Assembly: GCA_947497295.1 (NCBI GenBank)
Contig: CANMFU010000001.1
Span: 930,001 to 994,000 of the forward strand
Length of the DNA: 64,000 bases
DNA from: an uncultured Roseovarius sp.
GTDB lineage: Bacteria; Pseudomonadota; Alphaproteobacteria; Rhodobacterales; Rhodobacteraceae
Direction: 5' to 3'
This document shows positions 25,769 to 35,600 of this stretch, piece by piece. The notes under the pieces are model-generated. The model had not been told where the DNA came from and made no database searches. It was given only the letters and a program-made list of their open reading frames with translations. The position numbers and the translations under genes were made by a program. How positions within the stretch are numbered: the stretch's first letter is position 1; each line of letters starts with the position of its first letter.

Positions 25769-26563
25769 TCAGTCAGTGAACACGTTCGCAATTTCCTGCA
25801 AGAGGTCCGGGCCCTTGTCCTGAAGGTAGAAATGCCCGCCAGAAAACATGCGCATGCGGAACGCGCCTCGCGTCCATCCCTCCCACTGTTTCAGAAGCAG
25901 GCGCGGGACGAGAGTGTCGCTGTCTCCGCCAAAAACGGTGATGGGCATGTCGAGTTGCCTGCGCGGATGGCCTTCGACTGCCTCCAACGCCCGGACATCT
26001 GCCCTGAGCGCTGGCAGCAGCATCGCAAGAACGTCCGGTTCACGCAGGATTTCGGCGGGAATTGCGCAATAGCGACGGTTAATCTCGGCCACGAAAGCGG
26101 CATCTTCGAGATGCGCCAGCGGTGGAACCGGAGAGGGCACGTCAGGCGGCTGGCGGGATGAAAGGAACAGGTGCGCGGGGCCGGGCAATCCGTTGGCGAC
26201 AAGCGCATCGGCGGTGAAGGCGGCGACAATTGCCCCCATCGAATGGCCGAACAGCGCGTAGGGCCGGTCGGTCAAAGGTGCGATCGCGGGGACGAGGCGT
26301 CTGGCAAGTTCGGGAATCGACTCGAGCGGTGCTTCGGACAATCGGTTCGCCCGTCCGGGGGGCTGCACCGGAAAAACGTCCAGCCGTCCTGCGGCGGCGC
26401 GAATCCAGCTTTGGTACATGGCGGCGCCATAGCCTGCCGAGGGGAAGCAGAACAGGCGGGGGGCTGCGGTCTTGGGCGGTTGCGGGCGCAAAAACCAGAC
26501 ACTTTCAGGGACGCCTGATGCGGTGTTGATGTTGTTGGAGACCCTGTTCACGTCAAAAACCAT
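25769..26563 (-). CDS. Type II thioesterase of the NRPS/PKS cluster
   Basis: A stand-alone alpha/beta hydrolase that in NRPS/PKS systems removes wrongly primed or stalled acyl groups from carrier proteins. The C-F-P-S-A-G-Y-G start of the fold, the nucleophile elbow G-H-S-M-G (Ser108), and the late G-G-H-F-Y with the catalytic histidine are all present; the acid is probably in G-G-D-S-D. Length (about 264 residues) fits the family. ATG 26563 is preferred, but ATG 26614 and a TTG at 26620 are in frame and no start has a clear ribosome-binding site. It is the last gene of the minus-strand run PPTase-flippase-thioesterase, and the edge of the cluster against the mobile-element zone. Confidence 0.88.
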   Translation of the reverse strand: MVFDVNRVSNNINTASGVPESVWFLRPQPPKTAAPRLFCFPSAGYGAAMYQSWIRAAAGRLDVFPVQPPGRANRLSEAPLESIPELARRLVPAIAPLTDRPYALFGHSMGAIVAAFTADALVANGLPGPAHLFLSSRQPPDVPSPVPPLAHLEDAAFVAEINRRYCAIPAEILREPDVLAMLLPALRADVRALEAVEGHPRRQLDMPITVFGGDSDTLVPRLLLKQWEGWTRGAFRMRMFSGGHFYLQDKGPDLLQEIANVFTD

Positions 26564-26641
26564 CCACTCTGAAAAAGTTAATCTGCCTTGATGTTGCCGG
26601 TTCAGACCGGTCATGTCCAAGGAAAACCGACTGTATCGGGC

Positions 26642-28093
26642 TCAGTGACGTGCCAAGCGGCGGCGCAAGACCTGTCCTGCGCGGCCGACTTCGGACTGCA
26701 TGGGGTGGTTGAAGATCCGGATACCGACAAACCAGGCCGCGGCTGCCGCCAAAAGCAAGAGAAGTAGCATGCCCGGCCCAATGCCGGACGTTCCGCCGGC
26801 CGGTACAATCCACACAAGCACGGGAAAGACCGTCAGCGTCGCCACGCCGACGCTGACGCGCATCGATCGCGCAAGGTCGGACAGGGTGAACGGCACGACC
26901 CCGCGCACCGCGATCGTGGAGGTCACAACACCGAGGGCGATAATCGGGAATGAGGTCCACGCGACGGCTTTGAGGCCGAACTGCGCGGCTATGACGATCA
27001 ACGGAAGTCCAACGCACACTTGTAGCACAGCCAGAAGAAAGACGCGCCGCGCGGCCCCGGTGGCAATTATGATCGGGTAGTTGATACCGGGGGGAAAATT
27101 TAAAAGCGTCGCGGCGGCAATGATCTGGACAAGCGGGATCGTCGCCGTCCAATCCGCGCCCAGCAGGACGCGGACCAGTGGATCGGCCAAGATCATCAGC
27201 AACAGAAGAGTCGGCCAGATTACAGCGGTCAGCCGCTCGATTGCAGCCAGATAACTGCGCCTCAGGTCAGATTTGCGCCTTGCCAGATCCGAGAAGGCGG
27301 GCAGGGCGACCTCACCTACCGCGGCCAGGATCGTGCGTTCGGGGAACTGGCAGAGTAATGAAGCGCGCTGGAGGATTCCCACGGCGCCAGGTGCAAGAGA
27401 GAGACCAAGGATCGCAAGGGACAGATACTGCGCAGTTTGCTGAAGCACTGACGCGCCGCCGGTGTACAGGCTGAACGAGAGCACGTCGCGCCAGGCAGTG
27501 AGCCGCAGACGGAAAATGCCCAAGACCGGCTTTGCCCAGAGCAACGCCAACCCTCCCACGACCCCCGAAACGACGTTGGCCAGAGCGAAGCTGAGAAAGC
27601 TGAACCCCTGGGCAGCCAAAACGATCAGCACCAGCGCGTTGATCAGCGCAGTCGTGACGCTGATCGCGGTGATCCTGTTGAAGGCGAGATCGCGCGCCAA
27701 AAGCCCGTGCAACGGAAACACAACCGAACCGGTCACGAAGCCAATCAATGAAATGCGCAGGAAATTTGCCAGCCCCGGTTCGCCGAACAGCGTGCCGACC
27801 CAGGGCGCCGCAGTGAAAATAACCGCTGCAAGCGTCAGCGTGACGATCAGGTTGATGGTAAAGACACCCTGCAACTTCGACTCGGTCAGGTCCTGCACCT
27901 GGACCAAATAAGCCGCCGAGCCCAGTTCCCGTACAGAGCTTGCCAAGGCCAGCGTCGACATGCCGAGAACCGCGATACCGTATTCATAGGGCGTGATCAG
28001 GCGCGAAATGATGGCGACTGTGACAAGCCCTACGAGCGCGGAAATATATTTTCCGCCCGTCACGACCACCAGCGCCCCGCGAATACTGCTCAT
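26642..28093 (-). CDS. Polysaccharide/lipid flippase-like exporter (Wzx, MOP superfamily)
   Basis: 483 residues with about 12-14 hydrophobic helices. The N-terminus G-G-K-Y-I-S-A-L-V-G-L-V and I-I-S-R-L-I-T-P-Y-E-Y-G-I is characteristic of O-antigen/lipopolysaccharide flippases, which move lipid-linked molecules across the inner membrane. In this setting, between the PPTase and type II thioesterase genes, it is the best candidate for exporting the cluster's lipopeptide-like product. That exporter class is less usual for NRPS/PKS clusters than ABC, MFS or MATE pumps. The gene lies 96 nt after the PPTase gene and 78 nt before the thioesterase frame. Family is clear; cargo is inferred. Confidence 0.87.
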   Translation of the reverse strand: MSSIRGALVVVTGGKYISALVGLVTVAIISRLITPYEYGIAVLGMSTLALASSVRELGSAAYLVQVQDLTESKLQGVFTINLIVTLTLAAVIFTAAPWVGTLFGEPGLANFLRISLIGFVTGSVVFPLHGLLARDLAFNRITAISVTTALINALVLIVLAAQGFSFLSFALANVVSGVVGGLALLWAKPVLGIFRLRLTAWRDVLSFSLYTGGASVLQQTAQYLSLAILGLSLAPGAVGILQRASLLCQFPERTILAAVGEVALPAFSDLARRKSDLRRSYLAAIERLTAVIWPTLLLLMILADPLVRVLLGADWTATIPLVQIIAAATLLNFPPGINYPIIIATGAARRVFLLAVLQVCVGLPLIVIAAQFGLKAVAWTSFPIIALGVVTSTIAVRGVVPFTLSDLARSMRVSVGVATLTVFPVLVWIVPAGGTSGIGPGMLLLLLLAAAAAWFVGIRIFNHPMQSEVGRAGQVLRRRLARH

Positions 28094-28189
28094 GAAGGTG
28101 TCGTGCGGTAAGTCATCTTGAAATTCACCGTCGGGTGTTGCAAAAAAACGGCATCTTAAATCTACTCCAAAAGCCTAGCAGGCCCGGCA

Positions 28190-28933
28190 TTAAGCGGGAA
28201 GCCGGAAAAACCTCAGTTTCAAGATCTCCGGCGGTACGGCAACGGCGCCGCGGAACCCCGGCGGAACCGACACGTCAAAGATCCTGACTGATGTCGCGGA
28301 ATTCAGCGTGACGATATCGCGCGCCGCACCGGATGGTGTGTCGGGGTCTACCGGTACCGTAAAGGATGCCGGGTCGAGCCCAAGCCCGCGCCCGTCGAAT
28401 TTCGCGACCGCCTCCTTGCGCGTCCAGCACGCGAAAAAAGCCTCGGTGCGTTGACCCTTGGGAAGCTGGGCTAGTGCGGCATTTTCCACACATGAAAAAG
28501 CCGACTGGGCAATCCCTGTCAGATCGGGCGAATAGCGGATCTGCTCGATATCTGCGCCGATGGGTGCGGAGTGCGTGATTGCCAATAGTCCAAGACCCCC
28601 GGAATGTGACAGGTTGAAGGCGGGCGTGCTGTCAGGTGCCAGGAACGGTTTGCCTTCGGGCGTCCGGCACAGGTGCAGCGCGTGGGCCGGCCGCCGGGCA
28701 TAGGCGGCCAGAATGCGGCGCATCTGGCCGTGAGCGGCCACGTGTTGCGCTTGCAGATGCGGAAAGGCAAAGGCCGCCGCCCGTCGGCGATCCGCGTCCG
28801 TGAGCAGGCCTGCCAGCTCTCCAAGCAAGGCCTCGTGTAGATCGAGATCAAGCAGCCAGACATGCGCTTCGTTTTCGGTAAAACACGAAGCGGCCTTGCC
28901 TGGCTCGGCAGTTTCGAAAGCAGTCTGCATCAT
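28190..28933 (-). CDS. 4'-phosphopantetheinyl transferase, Sfp type
   Basis: Transfers phosphopantetheine from CoA to the conserved serine of the carrier-protein domains, turning the apo-synthases active. About 247 residues. Hallmark motifs are present: N-L-S-H-S-G-G-L (CoA-binding), I-G-A-D-I-E-Q-I with the magnesium-binding acidic residues, and W-T-R-K-E-A-V-A-K. The start at ATG 28933 was chosen because the upstream codons in the same frame do not resemble the family and AAGGACAA lies upstream. It is divergent from NRPS1 with about 325 nt between, and first in the PPTase-flippase-thioesterase run. A dedicated enzyme for this cluster. Confidence 0.92.
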   Translation of the reverse strand: MMQTAFETAEPGKAASCFTENEAHVWLLDLDLHEALLGELAGLLTDADRRRAAAFAFPHLQAQHVAAHGQMRRILAAYARRPAHALHLCRTPEGKPFLAPDSTPAFNLSHSGGLGLLAITHSAPIGADIEQIRYSPDLTGIAQSAFSCVENAALAQLPKGQRTEAFFACWTRKEAVAKFDGRGLGLDPASFTVPVDPDTPSGAARDIVTLNSATSVRIFDVSVPPGFRGAVAVPPEILKLRFFRLPA

Positions 28934-29142
28934 GCGGCGCTTGTCCTTGTGCCGGTCATGGTCGCTCGCCAAGAATTTCCGGCCCGGCGCGGGGCGTGCG
29001 TGCGCGGCATCCGGATCGACCCGACATCGGTACTCACACGCATATCGCCGGCAGTTGACGTGCAACCGGTCCGCTCTGCCAAAAAAGACCCAATGTTTGA
29101 AAATTTTTTCGCAAACGATCCTTACGGAGGCGTTCAGCCTGT

Positions 29143-29182
29143 CCTGTGCCAAACATATCTTGCCTGTGCCAAACTTATCTTG
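29143..29182 (+). repeat. Tandem 20-bp direct repeat upstream of NRPS1
   Basis: Two head-to-tail 20-bp units, each CCTGTGCCAAAC-A/T-TATCTTG, occupy 29143-29162 and 29163-29182 and differ at a single base. They lie 76 nt before the NRPS1 start codon, in the region divergent to the PPTase gene. The 20-bp period (about two helical turns) places both units on the same face of the DNA, as expected for cooperative regulator binding. Confidence 0.7.
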
Positions 29183-29257
29183 TGAATGTATGACTTGTGT
29201 AGGAAAGTATTAGCACCTGGCAAAGTAGTTTTTGATTTGATGTTCATGGGGGATTTA

Positions 29258-32200
29258 ATGCGCGGGCGCGACCAGACCGAAACCGGTGCCGACCTTCTGA
29301 ACGAACTCAATGCCGCGCGAATCACAGTAACTGTGGATGGCGACCAGCTTCGGGTGCGTGCCCCGGCCGGCAGCCTGACCGACTCCCTCAAGGCGCGCAT
29401 GCGCGATAATCGCGACGCGCTGATCGCAGTTCTGCAAAGCGGTTCAGAAAACTCGGGCGACACGTTTCCAGCGCAGACGCGGCGTCGCGACGATCCTTGT
29501 CCGTTGTCCTTTGCGCAGCGGCGGCTGTGGTTTCTAGAACGGGTTAACGCAGGCTCAAGCGCTTATGTCATCGGTGGCGCGGTGCGGGTAGCGGGGGCGT
29601 TTGATCCCGATCTTCTGTTCGGTGCCTGCCGCGAGCTGGTGCTGCGGCACGAGGCTTTGCGCACGCGTTTTGGCGAAACCGACGGAGAACCCTTTGCCGA
29701 GATCCTGGATGACCTGCCGCCCACGCTCGAGATTGTCGATATCCCCGACATCCCCGAGCAGGACAAACTGCAGCACGTCAAGGACCGGATTTCGCACAAA
29801 ATGAGGCTGCCGTTCGATCTGGATAGCGGACCTCTCTTTGCGTTGACTGTCTATCGGTTTGCGCCCGATGACCATGTTCTTTTGACCCGGGTCCACCATA
29901 TCGTTTCGGACGGATTGTCGCTTGCGGTAATCTCGCGCGAGCTGCCAGAGCTGTATTCCGCCCTGCGCGAGGGCAGGCCCCATACGCTCCCGCCGGTCCA
30001 GGCACACGCCGCGGACCATGCCCTGTGGGAGCAAGAGCGGGCAGCATCCGGACGGTGGCGACAGGATTTCGCCTATTGGACCGACGAACTTGCCGGCGCT
30101 CCGGCGTTGACCGAATTGCCGGTCGACCGTCCGCATCCTATCCGCCCGTCCTACACCGGCGCGCGCTACAGTGCGTGGCTTGACCCGCAAACTTGCCAGG
30201 CGGTGCGCGCCTTTGCCAAACAGATTGGTGCGACACCGTTCGTGGTAATGTTAGCGGCCCTTCAGGTTCTGCTGCACCGCCATTCGGGACAAGAAGACGT
30301 GCTGATCGGCTCACCTTTTGCCAACAGGATGGATAGCCGCTTCGGCAACACGATAGGCTGTTTGATCAACAACGTCGTGCTGCGCGGCGAACTGGGCGGC
30401 GATCCGATTTTCTCAGAATTTCTGAAACAGACCAAATCCAAGGTTCTCTCGGCGCATGATCACTGCGAGCCGCCCTTCGATGTGGTCGTCGAAGAACTCA
30501 AGCCAGAGCGCACGACCAGCCACGCGCCGGTGTTTCAGGTGTTGTTCACGCTGATGAGCTTTCCGGAAATCAACGGAAACCTGCCCGGCACGACGAGCAC
30601 CGACATTCCAGTGGAAACAGGTGCTACCCGGTTCGATCTGTCGGTGGAGGTCGTCGAACGCAAGGGCCTTTTGAAGGTGTCCTACGAATATGCAAGGGAC
30701 CTTTTCGACCGGTCGACAATCATGGGGCTGCACCAGAGGTACAAGACCCTGCTGAGCGAAATTGTTGCGGATCCAGGGCGCAGGATCTCGGAGTTCAACA
30801 TCGGGTCTGAGGAGGATGACGCGAAACTGGCAGAACTCGGACGTACCCGGCCCGCCGAGTACGACCGCGAGGCGTCCACCGACCGGCTGATCGACGACAT
30901 CGCCTTGCGGTTTCCCGACCAACCGGCGGTCGTCGCGGGTGACAACGGGCTTGATTATCTGACGCTGGTGCGCCGGGCCAATGGCCTTGCTGCGCGGCTT
31001 GTCTCGGCGGGTGTGCAGCCCGGCGATCTCGTGGCGGTTGCTCTTGAGCCGGACTGCGATCTGATCGTCACGTTGCTGTCAGTGTGGAAGGCGGGCGCGG
31101 CCTATGTCCCTCTGGACCCGGCGCATCCGGCCGACCGTCTGGCGATGATCCTTGAAGATGCGGCGCCATCGGTGCTGATCACGGCGTCGGATATCGCGGG
31201 CAGCCTTCCGGATACCGATATCACGCCGCTGTTGATCGACAGGATTGCAATCGAGCCGCTGGAGACCGCACCGCGGCCGGCCGCCGCGTCCGACGATCTG
31301 GCCTACGTCATTTACACCTCGGGTTCGACCGGCCGGCCCAAGGGGGTCGAGGTCCGGCATCGGAATCTTGTCTCCTTCCTCGCGGCCATGCGGATCGAGC
31401 CGGGACTGAGCGCAAAGGACCGGGTTCTGTCGGTGACAACACCGTCTTTTGACATTGCCGGCTTGGAATACTGGCTGCCGCTGACCACCGGCGCATCAAC
31501 TGTGATCGCCGATCGCGCGCAGCGGATCGACGGCGCGGCGCTGGCGCAGATCCTGGACGAGCAAAGGATCACCATGATGCAGGCCACCCCTGCGACATGG
31601 CGGCTTTTGCTGGATTCGGGATGGGCCGGACTGCTGCGGCTCAAGGCGCTGTGCGGCGGCGAGGCAATGCCGCAGGCCTTGGCCCACGCGCTGATCCCCA
31701 AGGTGGAGGCGCTTTGGAACATGTACGGACCCACAGAAACCACGATCTGGTCTACGCTTCAGCGGATCGAAACCGCTCAGGACGCTGCAAGCATCGGCCG
31801 TCCGATTCACAACACGCGAATTGCGGTGGTAGACACGCTGGGCCGCGCGTTGCCACCCGGTATCGTGGGTGAACTGTGTATCATTGGCGACGGTGTTGCG
31901 CGCGGCTATCGCAACCGTCCGGACCTGACCGCAGATCGGTTTGCGCAGGTGGACATCGCGCAAACCGGGCCAGTGCAGGCCTACCGGACCGGAGATCTGG
32001 TCCGCCAGCGCGGCGACGGCGCAGTCGTCTTTCTCGGGCGCAACGATTTTCAGGTCAAGATCCGCGGTTTCCGCGTCGAACTGGGCGAGGTCGAAGCGCA
32101 GCTGGCTGCGGTGCCGGGCGTGGCGAACTGCGTGGTGGCCGCGCTTGCGTCCGAAGACGGGCAGGCAACGCTCTGTGCCTATTTGGTCCCGACGGCGCCG

Positions 32201-32677
32201 GGCGCATTCGACCCTGGCGTGGCGCGCGCGATGCTGCGCGCCGACCTGCCGGAATACATGGTGCCCAGCGTGTTTATGCCGCTTGACGCGCTGCCGCTCA
32301 CTCCGAATCTGAAAATCGATCGCAAGGCCCTGCCGCGACCGGAAACAGACAGCAGCGCCGCAGAAATAAGGGTAGACGAGGACGTCGTGATGAACGAAAC
32401 AGAGCGCCGGATTGCCGCGCTCTGGTGCGAGGTTCTGGGCCTGCGCAGCGTCGGCCTGAATCAAAGCTTTTTCGATGCCGGGGGCCATTCGATGCTGTTG
32501 GTCAAGCTGCACGAGAAACTGAAGGCGGCGTTCGGCGACAGCATCGCCTTGATCGACCTGTTCCGACGCACCACCGTCGCATTGCAGGCCGAGGGTTATG
32601 ACGGCGACGGGGCCGCCGAAGACACGGCCGCCGTGATGCGCGCCCGGCAAAGAGCGGAGCGGTACGGTCATGTTTGA
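29258..32677 (+). CDS. NRPS1: non-ribosomal peptide synthetase, docking-C-A-PCP
   Basis: A 1139-residue single module. Order: TubC-type N-terminal docking domain (about 5-60, L-L-N-E-L-N-A-A-R-I-T-V), condensation domain (about 75-510) with intact H-H-x3-D-G at 213-219, adenylation domain (about 535-1030; Y-T-S-G-S-T-G-R-P-K-G near 685, Y-G-P-T-E-T-T-I-W near 823), and PCP with G-G-H-S (Ser1078). Reading the ten specificity positions by eye gives D-I-L-Q-L-G-M-I-W-K, close to published glycine codes. ATG 29258 is chosen over the frame opening at 29186 because GGGGGA sits just before it and the docking domain begins right after. The end overlaps PKS1 by 8 nt. No epimerase or thioesterase. Confidence 0.93.
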   Translation: MRGRDQTETGADLLNELNAARITVTVDGDQLRVRAPAGSLTDSLKARMRDNRDALIAVLQSGSENSGDTFPAQTRRRDDPCPLSFAQRRLWFLERVNAGSSAYVIGGAVRVAGAFDPDLLFGACRELVLRHEALRTRFGETDGEPFAEILDDLPPTLEIVDIPDIPEQDKLQHVKDRISHKMRLPFDLDSGPLFALTVYRFAPDDHVLLTRVHHIVSDGLSLAVISRELPELYSALREGRPHTLPPVQAHAADHALWEQERAASGRWRQDFAYWTDELAGAPALTELPVDRPHPIRPSYTGARYSAWLDPQTCQAVRAFAKQIGATPFVVMLAALQVLLHRHSGQEDVLIGSPFANRMDSRFGNTIGCLINNVVLRGELGGDPIFSEFLKQTKSKVLSAHDHCEPPFDVVVEELKPERTTSHAPVFQVLFTLMSFPEINGNLPGTTSTDIPVETGATRFDLSVEVVERKGLLKVSYEYARDLFDRSTIMGLHQRYKTLLSEIVADPGRRISEFNIGSEEDDAKLAELGRTRPAEYDREASTDRLIDDIALRFPDQPAVVAGDNGLDYLTLVRRANGLAARLVSAGVQPGDLVAVALEPDCDLIVTLLSVWKAGAAYVPLDPAHPADRLAMILEDAAPSVLITASDIAGSLPDTDITPLLIDRIAIEPLETAPRPAAASDDLAYVIYTSGSTGRPKGVEVRHRNLVSFLAAMRIEPGLSAKDRVLSVTTPSFDIAGLEYWLPLTTGASTVIADRAQRIDGAALAQILDEQRITMMQATPATWRLLLDSGWAGLLRLKALCGGEAMPQALAHALIPKVEALWNMYGPTETTIWSTLQRIETAQDAASIGRPIHNTRIAVVDTLGRALPPGIVGELCIIGDGVARGYRNRPDLTADRFAQVDIAQTGPVQAYRTGDLVRQRGDGAVVFLGRNDFQVKIRGFRVELGEVEAQLAAVPGVANCVVAALASEDGQATLCAYLVPTAPGAFDPGVARAMLRADLPEYMVPSVFMPLDALPLTPNLKIDRKALPRPETDSSAAEIRVDEDVVMNETERRIAALWCEVLGLRSVGLNQSFFDAGGHSMLLVKLHEKLKAAFGDSIALIDLFRRTTVALQAEGYDGDGAAEDTAAVMRARQRAERYGHV

Positions 32678-35600
32678 AGCCTCCAGCAGCAGCGCAGATG
32701 CGTTTCCGTCGCACGCGACCGCCATTGTCGGCATGGCTGGCCGGTTCCCCGACGCCCCTGACCTGGATCGATTCTGGGCCAACATACGGGACGGCGTTGA
32801 ATCGCTGCGCGAATACACCGATCAGGAGATGGCCGCAGCGGGCGTGCCGCCGGAATTGAGAGGCAATCCTAACTTCGTGCCGCGGGGCACGACGCTGGAG
32901 GGCGCGGACCTGTTTGATGCGGACTTCTTCCAGATGTCGCCGGGCGAAGCGAAGATCACGGATCCACAGCAACGGCTGTTCCTGGAATGCGCGTGGGAGG
33001 CGATGGAACACGCGGGCTATGCACCCGGCCATATTGACGTGCCGGTAGGACTATATGCCGGGGTCAGCATGAACACCTATTTGCTGGCTCATGTCCTCGG
33101 CAACCGCGCGGTGACAGAGGCCGCCGGCGGCTACCAGTTGATGCTGGGCAACGACAAGGATTTCCTGTGTACCCGCGTCTCGTACAAGCTTGACCTCAAA
33201 GGGCCCAGCGTGACGGTACAAACGGCCTGCTCGACCTCCTTGGTCGCGGTCGAGATGGCCTGCCGGGCCTTGGCGCGCGGCGAATGCGACGTGGCAATGG
33301 CGGGCGGTGCATCGGTCAACTTCCCTCAGGGTACTGGCCATCTTTACCAGGAAGGGATGATTTTCTCACCGGACGGCCATTGCCGGCCCTTCGACGTGGC
33401 GGCCAAGGGCACCCGGGCCGGGGCAGGGGTCGGGCTCGTCGTGCTGAAGCGGCTGAGCGATGCGCAGCGCGAAGGCGACACCATCCATGCGGTGATCCGC
33501 GGCGCGGCGGTCAACAACGATGGCGGCGCCAAGGCAGGATATACCGCGCCCAGCATCGATGGCCAGTCCGAGGTTGTCGCCATGGCACAGACCCTCGCCG
33601 GGGTAGAACCGCGCAGCATCGGCTACATGGAGGCCCACGGGACCGGCACGCCCTTGGGGGACCCGATCGAGATTGCCGCGCTGACACGGGCCTTTCGCGA
33701 CCGGACCGGCGACGTCGGGTTTTGCCGTCTGGGGGCGTTGAAGGCCAATATCGGGCATCTTGATGCCGCGGCGGGCGTGGCCGGGTTGATCAAATCGGTC
33801 CTTTGCCTGAAGAACGCCTGGTGTCCACCACTGGTAAATTTCCGCGAAGCCAATCCGCAACTGTCACTCGAAAGCAGCCCGTTCTCTGCCTCCGCCGAAG
33901 GGGCGGCCTGGGTATCGGACGGACCGCGCCGCGCGGCGGTCAGTTCCTTCGGCATCGGCGGAACCAACGCACATGTGATCCTGGAGGAGGCGCCACGCCC
34001 TGACGTCCAGCTTGCGGATACGGGCCCTCAGACGCTGGTTCTATCGGCGCGCAGCGAGGCGGCGCTGGCCTTGTCGGCCGACCGGCTTGCCGACGCGCTT
34101 GATGCGCCGGATGCTCCGGCTTTGCCGGATGTTGCGCACACGCTGTTGAACGGGCGCACGCCGTTCCGACATCGCCGGTTTGTCGTGGCAGATGACGCAT
34201 CCGACGCAAGTGTGAAATTGCGCAAATCGGCCCGTGGCACCGCTCAGGACGGCGGAGCCCGGCGCGTGGCCTTCATGTTCAGCGGGCAGGGCAGCCAGCA
34301 CCATGGCATGGGACGCGATCTTTATGACAACAACCCTGCCTATCGTGCCGCCTTTGACGATTGCGCGGAAATACTTGCCGGCCCGCTCGGGCTGGACCTG
34401 CGGCAGGCGGTGCTGCACGACGTCGATGCGCCGCTCTCGGAGACATGGCTGACGCAGCCTGCGCTGTTCGTCACGGAGTTTGCGCTGGCGCGCATGTGGG
34501 CGGAGCGGGGGATCCGGCCATCTGCCATGATCGGTCATAGTCTGGGCGAATATGTTGCAGCGCATCTTGCCGGTGTCATGTCGCTGGAAGACGCGCTGAA
34601 CCTGGTGGCCCTGCGCGGCCGCGTGATGCAGGATATGCCATCCGGCAGCATGGCGGCGGTTCCGATGGCTGTGGCAGAACTGAGCAGCCGACTGCTTGGC
34701 CGCGCCGAGATTGCAGCCGAGAACGCTCCGGACCTTAGCGTGGTTTCCGGCGAAACAGAGGCTGTCGCGGATTTGGTTGCTGAGCTGGAGGCAGAAGGCC
34801 TGTCGGTTCGGATGCTGCACACCTCTCACGCGTTCCATTCGCGGATGATGGAACCGGCGCTTGATAGCTTTGCAGAGGCGGTGGCAGAAATTGCTCTGAA
34901 CAAGCCTGCAATTCCATACGTTTCGAACGTCACCGGGGCTTGGATTACGCCGCAGGAAGCGGTTTCTGCTGACTATTACGCCCGGCATCTGCGCCGCGCG
35001 GTCCGGTTCGGACCGGGCGTGCAGCTTCTGGGTAACGATCCCGGACTGTTCTTGCTGGAGATCGGGCCAGGGACAGTCCTGTCGTCGCTGGCGCAGATGG
35101 TGCTGCCCGCCTCGCGCAATCGGATCGCATCGACGTTGGCGCATCCCGGCGAGGAGAAGCCTGACCAAAACGCGGTTCTTGAGGCCAGTGGTCGGATGTG
35201 GGCCGCCGGTGTGAAGATCGACCGCGCTGGCATGTCAGCCGATTCGGACCGGACTCTGCATCGCGTGCCGCTTCCGACCTATCCCTTCGACCGCCATCGC
35301 CACTGGGTTGACCCTGCGGCCACGGATGCTCCGGCGCAGGAGATGCAGGGCGTGGTGGCCGGGCGGACGCAGGATCCGTTTCTGAGCGTGCCCGGTTGGA
35401 CCACCGCCGCGGCCGGGCCGGATCGCACGGTGGCAGGGCGCTGGCTGACCTTTGCTGACACCCCCCAGATGTCCGAAGCGCTGAGCCGCCGCCTGATACA
35501 GGCGGGCGCCGCCGAGGTCGTGGGGGTTCTGCCCGGAGATACGCCGCAGACCGGTTTACCGGCCAGCGTGCGTCCCGGTCACGCCGAGGACGTGACAGAC

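Noticed and set aside
31496..32818. 440-codon minus-strand open frame
   Set aside because: Antisense shadow across the NRPS1/PKS1 junction; the sense strand carries clear A-domain and carrier motifs.
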